NCBI RefSeq assembly: GCF_029379315.1
Contig: NZ_JAQYWQ010000009.1
Span: 1-64,000, forward strand
DNA from: Nostoc sp. S13
GTDB lineage: Bacteria; Cyanobacteriota; Cyanobacteriia; Cyanobacteriales; Nostocaceae
Reading direction: 5' to 3'
DNA length: 64,000 nucleotides
Shown: positions 18,051 to 26,078 of the stretch, one piece after another
Layout: each line of letters begins with the position of its first letter
How positions within the stretch are numbered: position 1 is the stretch's first letter
The notes under the pieces: model-generated
What the model was told of the DNA's origin: nothing
The model's database searches: none
Seen by the model: the letters and a program-made list of their open reading frames with translations, nothing else
Program-made: the position numbers and the translations under genes

Positions 18051-18664
18051 ACCAAGAAGTAAGTCGGCGAGAACAAATCAGCTTTCTCTCGTTCTCAAAC
18101 TCTGACTGGGAACGCTTATTATGGGGGTGTTGCCTCCTGAAAATGAGGTGCATTTCCAGCCAGAGGCTGTATAACGAGAATTTTATCTTGTGTTTTGGCT
18201 TAACTTGACACGCATAAGCATTGCTGTGCCCCTACCAACGTATTTGGATCATTTTTAAAGTGAAACGGTATAAGAGAGTGCTTCACGTCTTAACCTAACC
18301 TTATGAATATTAGAGGTAAAACTTATATTTGACCACATCATAATTGTTACGTTTAAGGTTAAATAATTGGAATTGGACATAATTAAACGTAACTATATTT
18401 TTATCATCTTTTATACTTAATGCCTTATGCCTCATACTCTATACTCCATCCTGAACAATGAAATTTATTTTTACCCACTTAATTAATTTTGTATTTGTAA
18501 CTGTAAAAATTACATTTTTGTATTAACTTGACACTTACTTAATATAAAGTTTAAGATAATAATCTTTGATATTTTGAAGTAGTTGGTTCGCGCAAATGCC
18601 TGATTTGTTACATTAATAAAGAGCATTTTTTGAGATAGAATAACTACGAATATAAGGAATATAT
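18051..18664. other. Non-coding stretch with a repeat motif, upstream of PEP-CTERM gene
   Basis: About 610 AT-rich bases without an ORF. Near 18105-18175 lie the words GACTGGGAACG and TTTCCAGCCAGAGGCT, which recur around 54385-54490 and look like the ends of a dispersed element. No structured RNA is evident. Confidence 0.45.
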
Positions 18665-19339
18665 ATGCGTTTTTATCAGTTTGCAGGGATTCTTGGTTGT
18701 ACTACAGCAGCTTTTATATCAATTACACCCATACAGGTAGAAGCTGCAACTTTTAAAGTCATATCTGGAGTCACTAGCATTGATCGTGACCACGAGGAGA
18801 TTCTTAGTAGTATCGGGCTAATCTTGACAGGTACTAATAATACAGTCGCACCAATTCCCAGCAATTATTTGGTTGGCTTCAACATCGACTCAGCCACCAA
18901 CTTCACCTTCAGTGACGAAGGCGGTTTTACTCCGCTCTCAGGTACAATTGAGGATACTGGTACTGTTACCTTTAATAAGGAAATTACTGTTGGTGACTTT
19001 TCAATAGGTTTGGCTCCCGGACGTACTGTCACAGGTGCCAGCGGACTTGTTTTAAGAGACACAGTTTCTTTAAATACAATTTTGTTTGATTTAAGCCCTC
19101 AGGGACTTGTGGCATTTGATGGCCAAACTTTAACCATCCCTGATGTTAAATTGTTAATTTCTCCAGAGTTTGCTAGTATACTAGGCGAGCCTAATTTGAG
19201 CGGTTTGTTTGCTGGAACTGCACGAATTGATGCTCAAGTTGCTGCCGTACCTGAACCTGACAGTGTACTAGCAACTTTGGTGGCAGGTGCGGCTCTCTTG
19301 GCAACTAGATTTTCTACTCAAAAAATTAAATGCAGCTGA
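18665..19339 (+). CDS. PEP-CTERM sorting domain protein
   Basis: 224-aa exported protein. It has an N-terminal signal peptide (about 1-28, ending VEA-A), a beta-rich body of about 165 residues, and a C-terminal sorting tail: VPEP motif, a hydrophobic helix (VLATLVAGAALLATRF) and basic residues at the end. Such proteins are processed by an exosortase and displayed or released with exopolysaccharide. The body is not recognised. Its 3' end overlaps the convergent CrtH-like gene by 14 bases. Confidence 0.8.
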   Translation: MRFYQFAGILGCTTAAFISITPIQVEAATFKVISGVTSIDRDHEEILSSIGLILTGTNNTVAPIPSNYLVGFNIDSATNFTFSDEGGFTPLSGTIEDTGTVTFNKEITVGDFSIGLAPGRTVTGASGLVLRDTVSLNTILFDLSPQGLVAFDGQTLTIPDVKLLISPEFASILGEPNLSGLFAGTARIDAQVAAVPEPDSVLATLVAGAALLATRFSTQKIKCS

Positions 19340-20867
19340 TATCCTGAAGCATAGCTAAATGCTTATTAATAGGTGCAAGTGTATTGGCGGCAATCATCCC
19401 ACTGGCAGCGACTGCTGGTAAACCAATGCCGGGAAATGTCGAGTCTCCACAGCACATCAGTCCTGGTAGAGGTGTGCCAGGGCCAGGAAACATACCAGAT
19501 CCTGCCGCAATTGCTGGGCCGTAGGAACCTTGGTGACGGCGGAGAAAACGCTCGTGGGTTAGAGGTGTACCAACAAGCGTGACTTCGCAACGAGAGCGAA
19601 TATCTGGAATGATCCGCTGTAGCGCTTGCCACATTACTTCTGCACGCGATCGCTTTTGTTCGGCATATTCCTGGTTCCTTCGATCCATTCCCTGCCACAA
19701 AGCATACGGCTCATTACCAGGAGTATACACATGAATCACATGCTTACCTGGTGGTGCTAGGGATGGGTCGAGAATTGAAGGGATTGATATCACGACAACA
19801 TTCTGAGGTGCCTTCACGCCCAATTCCCAGTTATTGACCACGATGTAATGACACCGCAAATTTGACTGTAATCCTTGAGCATCAATGCCTAAATGTAGAT
19901 GCATGAAGCTATCACACTCAGGCGTTGCCTGTCGTTTGGTGCGGTACTGTTTAGGTACTGCTTTTTCTGGTAGTAGCTTCAGTGTGTCCCAAACCGAAGC
20001 ATTAGAAATCACTGCCCGACGCGCCCGAATTTCTTGGCGATCGCGCAGACGCACACCCACCGCATGATTACCTTCTACAAGCACTTGCTCCACATGAGCG
20101 CCTAATATGAGCTTCCCACCGTGACGCTCCAATCCTTGGACAAGAGTGTCAACTAAAGCACCACTACCACCAATTGGATATTCAAGTACTGCGTCTGGTC
20201 GATACCAATCCGCAAACATAAATGCTACCTCTGCGGCACTAGTACCATCTGCTGGCAGCCCAGAAAGCAGAAAACACAGCAAATTGAGCCAGTTTTGGGT
20301 AAATGGATCTTTGATAACGCCATCCATAATCCGGCTGAAGGGGCCTGTCAGCTTGATTATATTCGCAACATGTTTTGTCAGAGATGGGAGAAACGGCCCC
20401 ACAGTTCTAGCTGCACCAAGATCAAAGCGTAATGCGGCTGGTGGTATGGAAGTTGCTGCACTAGCGAATGGTTTCATAACGCGCTGGAGTTCCTGCCATT
20501 CGGCTACAGCATCATCACCACGGAATTTCATCAGTACTTCACAAAATTGCTCGGCACCAACCGACGTGTCAAAATCACCTTCTGGTAGACAACAACCCCA
20601 AGTATCGTAGGTTACACATGGTAATTCAGAACCAATGGCATCTAGCACTTGTCGCAACGGGTTGGCAGAGGGGCTGTAAGACAGTCCAGAGTACAGGGAC
20701 GGGCCCGAGTCAAATTTGAAACCATTGCGCTCAAAAGTATGGGCAGCACCTCCAGCAATGGAGTGGCTTTCGCAGACTATCACATCAAAGCCATACCGTG
20801 CCAAAAGAGCAGCACAACTCAAACCGCCAATACCGCTACCAATGACAACTATATCTGTGTTTTGCAT
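19326..20867 (-). CDS. FAD-dependent oxidoreductase, CrtH/CrtISO-like (phytoene desaturase family)
   Basis: 513-aa flavoprotein. It begins with the dinucleotide-binding motif VVIGSGIGGLSCAALLARYG and the CESHSIAGGAAHTF loop, and ends with the family FAD motif LPGLMCCGDSTFPGIGLPAV. This pattern and length place it with carotenoid cis-trans isomerases and desaturases of the CrtI/CrtH group. Substrate cannot be assigned: cyanobacteria carry a true CrtH plus several paralogs, and no carotenoid genes are adjacent. It probably acts at the membrane. The start ATG 20867 directly precedes the nucleotide-binding fold. Confidence 0.87.
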   Translation of the reverse strand: MQNTDIVVIGSGIGGLSCAALLARYGFDVIVCESHSIAGGAAHTFERNGFKFDSGPSLYSGLSYSPSANPLRQVLDAIGSELPCVTYDTWGCCLPEGDFDTSVGAEQFCEVLMKFRGDDAVAEWQELQRVMKPFASAATSIPPAALRFDLGAARTVGPFLPSLTKHVANIIKLTGPFSRIMDGVIKDPFTQNWLNLLCFLLSGLPADGTSAAEVAFMFADWYRPDAVLEYPIGGSGALVDTLVQGLERHGGKLILGAHVEQVLVEGNHAVGVRLRDRQEIRARRAVISNASVWDTLKLLPEKAVPKQYRTKRQATPECDSFMHLHLGIDAQGLQSNLRCHYIVVNNWELGVKAPQNVVVISIPSILDPSLAPPGKHVIHVYTPGNEPYALWQGMDRRNQEYAEQKRSRAEVMWQALQRIIPDIRSRCEVTLVGTPLTHERFLRRHQGSYGPAIAAGSGMFPGPGTPLPGLMCCGDSTFPGIGLPAVAASGMIAANTLAPINKHLAMLQDISCI

Positions 20868-21226
20868 ATCCCTATACCCGATGAGATTTTAATACAGTAG
20901 CCACGGCTTTTTGCGGTTTCGTGCAACTGATATTACCACGGAACAAAGTTCTGAGTTCTGAGTCCTGAGTCTGAAGATTAAAGACTTGATTTAGACAAAC
21001 TGATGAGAAACTTAAACTAGTAACTGAGTTTACTCAAGTCAAAGCAAAACTTTTGACTATTTACTACTCTCAAATTTATCCGTACTATTTTACTAACGAC
21101 TGGGAACTAGGGAATGGGGAAGGAAGATCACAAAGAGAATAATCAATTTTTAACCGGAGGCGGAGCGTCTCCGGCTCCACTCCTAACTCAGCACTCAGCA
21201 CTCATCACCCACATGGAGAGAGGAAT
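20868..21226. other. Divergent intergenic region
   Basis: About 360 bases between the CrtH-like gene (minus) and the prohibitin-family gene (plus). No ORF. It contains short direct repeats such as GAGTTCTGAGTCCTGAGT near 20950-20970 and CAGCACTCAGCACTCA near 21190, plus a GC-rich CGGAGGCGGAGCGTCTCCGG patch around 21155-21175. Confidence 0.4.
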
Positions 21227-22075
21227 TTGAAAAATCAGCAATTGGGAAATTGGCAAACCACAGTTTTCGGAATTGTGTTAGCAATACTAGTGATTATCGG
21301 ACTAAATTCCTTTATCATTATCACCCCTGGACAAGCAGGAGTGATTAGCATCTTGGGTAAAGCTAGAGATGGCGCTTTATTAGAAGGGATTCATGTAAAA
21401 CCGCCTTTTATCTCCGTGATAGATGTGTATGATTTGACGGTGCAAAAGTTTGAAGTGCCAGCAGAGAGTTCTACTAAGGATTTGCAAAATTTATCTGCAA
21501 GATTTGCGATCAATTTTCGCCTCGATCCCATGCAGGTAGTTGAGGTGAGAAGGAAACAAGGAACTTTAGAAAATATTGTATCAAAAATCATTGCACCTCA
21601 GACACAAGAAGCATTTAAAATTGCAGCAGCCAGAAGAACAGTAGAAGAAGCAATTACCAAAAGAAGTGAATTGAAAGAAGACTTTGATAATGCGTTAGGC
21701 GATCGCTTAGACAAATATGGGATAATTGTGTTAGATACTAGCGTAGTTGACTTAGCGTTCTCACCAGAATTTGCCAAAGCAGTCGAAGAAAAACAAATTG
21801 CTGAACAGAGGGCGCAAAGAGCCGTTTATGTAGCACGGGAAGCTGAACAAGAAGCACAAGCAGATGTGAATCGCGCCAAAGGTAAAGCAGAATCTCAAAG
21901 ACTCTTAGCAGAGACACTTAAAGCCCAAGGAGGACAGTTGGTTCTACAAAAAGAAGCAATTGAAGCTTGGAAGAGTGGCGGCGCTCAGATGCCAAAAGTC
22001 CTGGTTATGGGTGGTGACTCAAAAAGTGGCGTCCCCTTCATATTCAACCTTGGGAATGTCCAAAATCAACCGTAA
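21227..22075 (+). CDS. Prohibitin-family (SPFH domain) membrane protein
   Basis: 282 aa. One N-terminal membrane helix (about 11-31) anchors an SPFH/band-7 domain (about 32-200; ITPGQAGVISILGKARDGAL is typical of prohibitins), followed by a long helical region rich in Ala, Glu and Arg (about 180-250) that oligomerises into ring scaffolds. Prohibitin-like proteins organise membrane microdomains and quality-control proteases. The start is a TTG at 21227 with GAGAGAGGA just upstream; the nearby ATG at 21214 runs straight into a stop. The gene stands alone. Confidence 0.9.
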   Translation: MKNQQLGNWQTTVFGIVLAILVIIGLNSFIIITPGQAGVISILGKARDGALLEGIHVKPPFISVIDVYDLTVQKFEVPAESSTKDLQNLSARFAINFRLDPMQVVEVRRKQGTLENIVSKIIAPQTQEAFKIAAARRTVEEAITKRSELKEDFDNALGDRLDKYGIIVLDTSVVDLAFSPEFAKAVEEKQIAEQRAQRAVYVAREAEQEAQADVNRAKGKAESQRLLAETLKAQGGQLVLQKEAIEAWKSGGAQMPKVLVMGGDSKSGVPFIFNLGNVQNQP

Positions 22076-22179
22076 AAGGCAGTGGGCATTAGATAACAAG
22101 CTCCAAAATTAGGGAATTTGCTCTGGCCTCGGACAAATTTTACAACACTTGGACGATTCCCAATCCCAAATTTAAAAGC

Positions 22180-22290
22180 GTTCGACTGAGCGTCTTTGCA
22201 CTGAGCGTACCCCTACGGGGAAGCAAGCGGAGCGTCTCGTAGAGAAGTCGAAGTGTCACGCCGTTGGCGTAGCGTTTTGCAGGAAAGTCT
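22180..22290. repeat. Cluster of small dispersed repeats
   Basis: Contains GTACCCCTACGGGGAAGCAAGC, the inverted counterpart of the GCTTGCTTCCCCGTAGGGGTAC block at 27306-27327 in the kinase gene, together with GGCGTAGCG and CTCGTAGAGAAGTCGAAG words. The composition and recurrence match Nostoc small dispersed repeats. Confidence 0.6.
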
Positions 22291-22368
22291 AAAATCCAAA
22301 ATGGTATAAGTTGGGCTAGTCCCAACTCAAACACAACAGCAAAATCAACAAGATAATAAACGGAGTTT

Positions 22369-22785
22369 ATGTCAACCCCCAATCATCCCAATCTCACCGC
22401 CGAAGAAGCGAAAAAATTACTGAATAAATTCAACTGTCTAGACATTGCGCCTGTCCTCAAGCCATCAGAAAAAGCAGTAGTTCGTAGTGCTTTAATTTTG
22501 CTCACCAACCTTGCCGATTATCAAATATTAGGAATTTGTGCTGATACAGCAGAAGAAGGAATACTGGCTATGAAAACGTATTCTCTGGCTTTGGGTTATG
22601 AACCACCAAACAATTTACTTACACCTGAAGGCCCAGTTTATATCAAATTAAATGGTAAAAATGGCTTGTGTTATCTCGATTCTTATGCTGGACATCACCG
22701 TGGTGTCTTAGTATCTTGCCAATCTGACGACGAAGAGGGAATTAACGAGATGTATGGACATTTACCCTTGGATTTATTTGTATAG
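22369..22785 (+). CDS. DUF1824 family protein
   Basis: 138-aa soluble protein with the cyanobacterial DUF1824 pattern: LTAEEAKKLLNKFNCLDI, a central LADYQILGICADTAEEG, then YIKLNGKNGLCYLDSYAGHH and RGVLVSCQSDDEEGINEMYG. The family is nearly restricted to cyanobacteria and plastids and has no established function. No signal peptide is seen. It is followed 72 bases later by the ABC-F gene on the same strand. Confidence 0.82.
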   Translation: MSTPNHPNLTAEEAKKLLNKFNCLDIAPVLKPSEKAVVRSALILLTNLADYQILGICADTAEEGILAMKTYSLALGYEPPNNLLTPEGPVYIKLNGKNGLCYLDSYAGHHRGVLVSCQSDDEEGINEMYGHLPLDLFV

Positions 22786-22857
22786 AATTCGGCGAATGTA
22801 GGTAGGGTATGTGCCTTGCCTACTAACTAATGAAAAATCATTAATGACTTAAATCTT

Positions 22858-24786
22858 ATGAGTATTCTTACACTCCAATCAGTAAAAAAAGACTTTGGCA
22901 TCAAAGAAATTTTAAAAGATGCTAGCTTTAGCTTAGATGCTACCGATAAAGTTGGTTTAATTGGTACTAATGGTTCTGGTAAATCAACCTTATTAAAAAT
23001 GATAGCTGGTCTAGAATCCATTGATAGCGGTCAAATTTTAATTAACTCCGGTTCTAAAATTATTTACTTACCACAGCAGCCAGATTTAGATGAAAATCAC
23101 ACAGTTTTAGAGCAAGTTTTTGCCGACAGTGGCGAACACATGGCTTTGGTGCGTGAGTATGAAGAACTGTCAGATAAATTAGTTCACTATCCAGATGATA
23201 ACCAACTGATGTCTCGCCTTTCTGTCGTGATGCAACGGATAGATGCCAGTGGTGCTTGGGAACTAGAAACTAATGCTAAAATCATCCTGACAAAATTAGG
23301 AATTTCTGACTTTGATGCAAAAATAAGCACTTTGTCTGGAGGCTATCGCAAGCGTATTGCTTTAGCATCAGCGTTGCTAGCAGAACCCGATGTTTTGCTC
23401 ATGGATGAGCCGACAAACCATCTCGATGCTCTTTCTGTAGAATGGTTGCAAAGCTATTTGAATCGCTATCGCGGCGCACTGTTTCTCATCACCCACGATC
23501 GCTACTTTTTAGATCGGGTTACTAATAGAATCATTGAAATTGACCGAGGCGACATTTACACTTATACAGGTAACTATTCATATTACCTGGAAAAGAAAGC
23601 TCTAGCTGAAGAATCAGCCGTAAGTAGTCAACGTAAACATCAAGGCGTGTTGCGGCGCGAGTTAGAATGGCTCAAAAAAGGGCCGAAAGCCAGAAGTACT
23701 AAGCAAAAAGCTAGAATTGACCGCGCTCATGCTCTGCGGGATACTGAATTTAAACAAGTTCAGGGTAAAGTTGATATTTCTACAGTTGGTCGTCGCATTG
23801 GCAAAAAAGTTATTGAATTAAATCAAATTTCTAAAGCCTACGATGGACGTACCCTGATTAATAATTTCACTTACGAATTTAGCCGAGAAGACCGCATCGG
23901 CATCATCGGCGCTAATGGTGCAGGTAAATCCACTTTAATGGATATGATTACTGGGCGGGTTAAGCCAGATTCTGGGATTGCGGAAATTGGTACTACAATT
24001 CACATCGGTTATTTTGACCAACATTCTGAAGAATTGCTCACAGCGTTGAATGAAAATCAGCGCGTGATTGACTACATCAAAGAAGAAGGAGAATTTGTCA
24101 AAATTACCGATGGTACTCAAATTACTGCTTCCCAAATGTTGGAACGGTTTCTGTTTCCTGGGAATCAGCAGTATGCCCCAATTCATAAACTTTCAGGTGG
24201 GGAAAAAAGACGTTTATTTCTGTTGCGGGTTTTGATGGGTGCACCGAATGTCTTGATTTTAGATGAACCGACAAATGATTTAGATGTACAGACATTGGCG
24301 GTATTAGAAGATTATTTAGAGGATTTTGCCGGGTGTGTAATTGTAGTTTCTCACGATCGCTACTTTCTCGATCGCACCATCGACACAGTATTTTCCTTTG
24401 AGGAAGGCGGTAATCTCCGGCAATATCCAGGTAATTACTCGATTTATCTGGACTTTAAGAAGGCTGAAGAAGCACAGCAACAAGCTGCTAATACTAAGGA
24501 GAAGCCTAAAAATGTCGAAGCTAAAAATGGTGCGGCTTCACCCAAAGATGTAGAAAATCAAAAGCGGCGCAGATTATCTAATTGGGAAAAAAAAGAATTT
24601 GAGCAGTTGGAAGGTAAAATTGCCCAGTTAGAGGCTGAGAAAACAGAAACCGAGAAAACACTAGCGAATGTTTCACCGGGTAATTATAGCCAAGTGCAAA
24701 AACTTTACAATCAGGTGGAATCTCTCAAGCAAGCGATCGATGTGGCGACTGAACGCTGGTTAGAATTGGCAGAGATGGAGTCTTGA
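22858..24786 (+). CDS. ABC-F family ATP-binding protein (Uup-like)
   Basis: 642 aa, two ABC ATPase domains without a membrane part. Domain 1: Walker A GTNGSGKST, signature LSGGYRKR, Walker B LLMDEPTNHLD. Domain 2: GANGAGKST, LSGGEKRR, LILDEPTNDLD. Between them is the ABC-F linker (KGPKARSTKQKARIDRAHAL). A C-terminal charged coiled coil (about 555-640, with KRRRLSNWEKKEFEQLEGKI) resembles the DNA- or ribosome-binding tail of Uup. ABC-F proteins act on translating ribosomes. Length and motifs are normal. Confidence 0.9.
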   Translation: MSILTLQSVKKDFGIKEILKDASFSLDATDKVGLIGTNGSGKSTLLKMIAGLESIDSGQILINSGSKIIYLPQQPDLDENHTVLEQVFADSGEHMALVREYEELSDKLVHYPDDNQLMSRLSVVMQRIDASGAWELETNAKIILTKLGISDFDAKISTLSGGYRKRIALASALLAEPDVLLMDEPTNHLDALSVEWLQSYLNRYRGALFLITHDRYFLDRVTNRIIEIDRGDIYTYTGNYSYYLEKKALAEESAVSSQRKHQGVLRRELEWLKKGPKARSTKQKARIDRAHALRDTEFKQVQGKVDISTVGRRIGKKVIELNQISKAYDGRTLINNFTYEFSREDRIGIIGANGAGKSTLMDMITGRVKPDSGIAEIGTTIHIGYFDQHSEELLTALNENQRVIDYIKEEGEFVKITDGTQITASQMLERFLFPGNQQYAPIHKLSGGEKRRLFLLRVLMGAPNVLILDEPTNDLDVQTLAVLEDYLEDFAGCVIVVSHDRYFLDRTIDTVFSFEEGGNLRQYPGNYSIYLDFKKAEEAQQQAANTKEKPKNVEAKNGAASPKDVENQKRRRLSNWEKKEFEQLEGKIAQLEAEKTETEKTLANVSPGNYSQVQKLYNQVESLKQAIDVATERWLELAEMES

Positions 24787-24828
24787 TGGTAAGCATCTTA
24801 CGTTTGCAAATACCTAGCGATTAGAAAT

Positions 24829-24955
24829 CGCGGCTATACAGACTTGTGTTGAGCGCAGTCGAAATATAAAACCCGCCTCCGTGGGTTTCAAACCCTTGAT
24901 TTTTCCTTAGTCCACGGAGGTGGACTTTGCTTGTATAGCCGCGAATTCCATTCGC
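24829..24955. mobile_element. MITE-like element with inverted CGCGGCTATACA ends
   Basis: About 125 bp bounded by TCGCGGCTATACA and TGTATAGCCGCGA in inverted orientation. Inside are two hairpins, AACCCGCCTCCGTGGGTTT and AGTCCACGGAGGTGGACTT. It has no coding capacity. One edge coincides with the broken end of the vapB remnant, where a vapC would be expected. This is read from sequence; mobility is inferred. Confidence 0.55.
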
Positions 24956-24965
24956 CCGGATTTAC

Positions 24966-25073
24966 AAAACTCTCTTTGGTGTCGATGAGCGGCCGATCGC
25001 AATTAGTCATAAAATCATCACAGAAATTGTCTAGACTGTCGATGAGCGATCGCCAGGGGTTATCTTTGGCTTC
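24966..25073 (-). pseudogene. VapB antitoxin C-terminal remnant
   Basis: 36 codons reading EAKDNPWRSLIDSLDNFCDD and then FMTNCDRPLIDTKESF, closely matching the tail of the VapB at 6330-6557. No N-terminal DNA-binding half in frame and no vapC after it. It is a relic of a second vapBC copy. Confidence 0.75.
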
Positions 25074-25210
25074 GTTCTCGTCATAATCGTATATTCCTGC
25101 CCTTCAACGGAAAGCTTAGTTACATTTGCTAACACCTCCACAAAGCCTTCTAACTCTTCTCTGTTAGTAATCTGTAGTAATGGTAGTATTTGATTGTTCT
25201 TCTTGACCAC
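25031..25210 (-). CDS. Small unrecognised ORF overlapping the vapB remnant
   Basis: A 59-codon frame from GTG 25210 reading NNQILPLLQITNREELEGFV and EVLANVTKLSVEGQEYTIM before entering the vapB remnant in another frame and stopping. It looks like the N-terminal part of a small gene that has been joined to the antitoxin tail. I do not recognise it; expression is doubtful. Confidence 0.25.
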   Translation of the reverse strand: MVKKNNQILPLLQITNREELEGFVEVLANVTKLSVEGQEYTIMTRTKPKITPGDRSSTV

Positions 25211-25242
25211 GCTATTAGCTCTCCATAAATAATACTGAATTT

Positions 25243-25497
25243 ATGACCATCCAAATTAACATCGAACTTCCAAATGATGTTTTTTCAGCACTCCGCAGTA
25301 ACCCAGAAACGTTTGTTCAAGAGATGCGTTTAGCGGCTGCTGTCAAATGGTATGAAGTTGGTATGCTTTCCCAATCTAAGGCTGCTGAAATTGCCGGAGT
25401 TAGCCGTCACCAATTCCTAGAAGCACTCGATCGCTATAATGTTTCACCTTTTCAAGTAACTCCTGAAGAATTAGCCCAGGAGTTAGCGCGTGACTAA
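25243..25497 (+). CDS. UPF0175 family protein (antitoxin-like)
   Basis: 84 aa. Strand-rich start (MTIQINIELPNDVFSALR) followed by the UPF0175 helix-turn-helix region: RLAAAVKWYEVGMLSQSKAA then EIAGVSRHQFLEALDRY. UPF0175 proteins usually precede a DUF3368 PIN-like toxin and are thought to be the antitoxins. Here the downstream toxin survives only as a C-terminal fragment. Confidence 0.85.
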   Translation: MTIQINIELPNDVFSALRSNPETFVQEMRLAAAVKWYEVGMLSQSKAAEIAGVSRHQFLEALDRYNVSPFQVTPEELAQELARD

Positions 25498-25670
25498 CCG
25501 CAGCACTTGCTTTAGAAATTCCGGTGCGGGGAACTCTCGGTGTTATTCTGCTTGCAAAACGGGAAGGTAAGGTCGAAACCGCTAAACCGATTTTTGAACA
25601 ACTGATTCAGGTTGGTTTTAGAGTCAGTACACAAGTTTTGGAGTCAGCACTTAGACTTGTTGGTGAGTAG
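25498..25670 (+). pseudogene. DUF3368 (PIN-like) toxin, C-terminal remnant
   Basis: Immediately after the UPF0175 stop a frame reads ALALEIPVRGTLGVILLAKR, then GKVETAKPIFEQLIQVGFRV, ending ESALRLVGE and TAG. This matches the last third of DUF3368 proteins. There is no start codon in frame and the catalytic N-terminal half is missing, so a deletion has removed most of the toxin while keeping the antitoxin. Confidence 0.75.
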
Positions 25671-25701
25671 TGTAAGTGCAAAAACTCTATAATAAGGAGA
25701 A

Positions 25702-25869
25702 TTGAAAATAATCCACCGTCAATTAACAAGGCGAATTGGTGTGATTACTCCTGAATTACAAGAGCAACTGCGTGAGTTATCCTTAACTAATTTAGAGGAT
25801 TTAGCCGAAGCTTTACTAGATTTTTGCACTGAAGCTGATTTATTGGCTTGGTTGCAACAGCAGCAATAA
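25702..25869 (+). pseudogene. DUF4351 domain fragment
   Basis: A 55-codon frame from TTG 25702 reads RQLTRRIGVITPELQEQLRE and then LSLTNLEDLAEALLDFCTEA before WLQQQQ and the stop. DUF4351 normally forms the C-terminus of Rpn/PD-(D/E)XK-like proteins. The rest of such a protein is absent here. AAGGAG lies only two bases before the TTG, so it could be translated, but it is more likely a relic. Confidence 0.6.
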
Positions 25870-25899
25870 GATATGTATTCCACCAAGCGCAGGTAAAGC

Positions 25900-26055
25900 C
25901 CGCCGTACCCTTCCCTACGGGATGCCAGGGGCGAACGGGAAGCAAGCTACGCCTAGTGTCTCCTAGAGAAAGCATCGCTCTTTTTTAGTCTTTGTGGTTC
26001 ATTTAAAATAGCGTAGGCGTACCCTCAAAAGCCAAGCTACGCCTAGTGGATGCAC
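25900..26055. repeat. Cluster of small dispersed repeats
   Basis: Repeats GGGAAGCAAGCTACGCCTAG, CTCCTAGAGAAAGCATCGC and GCGTAGGCGTACCC with a second AAGCTACGCCTAG nearby. These words match other repeat clusters in the window. It lies between the DUF4351 relic and the end of the four-GAF kinase. Confidence 0.6.
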
Positions 26056-26078
26056 CAGAAGGTATCACCTGTTTTTTC

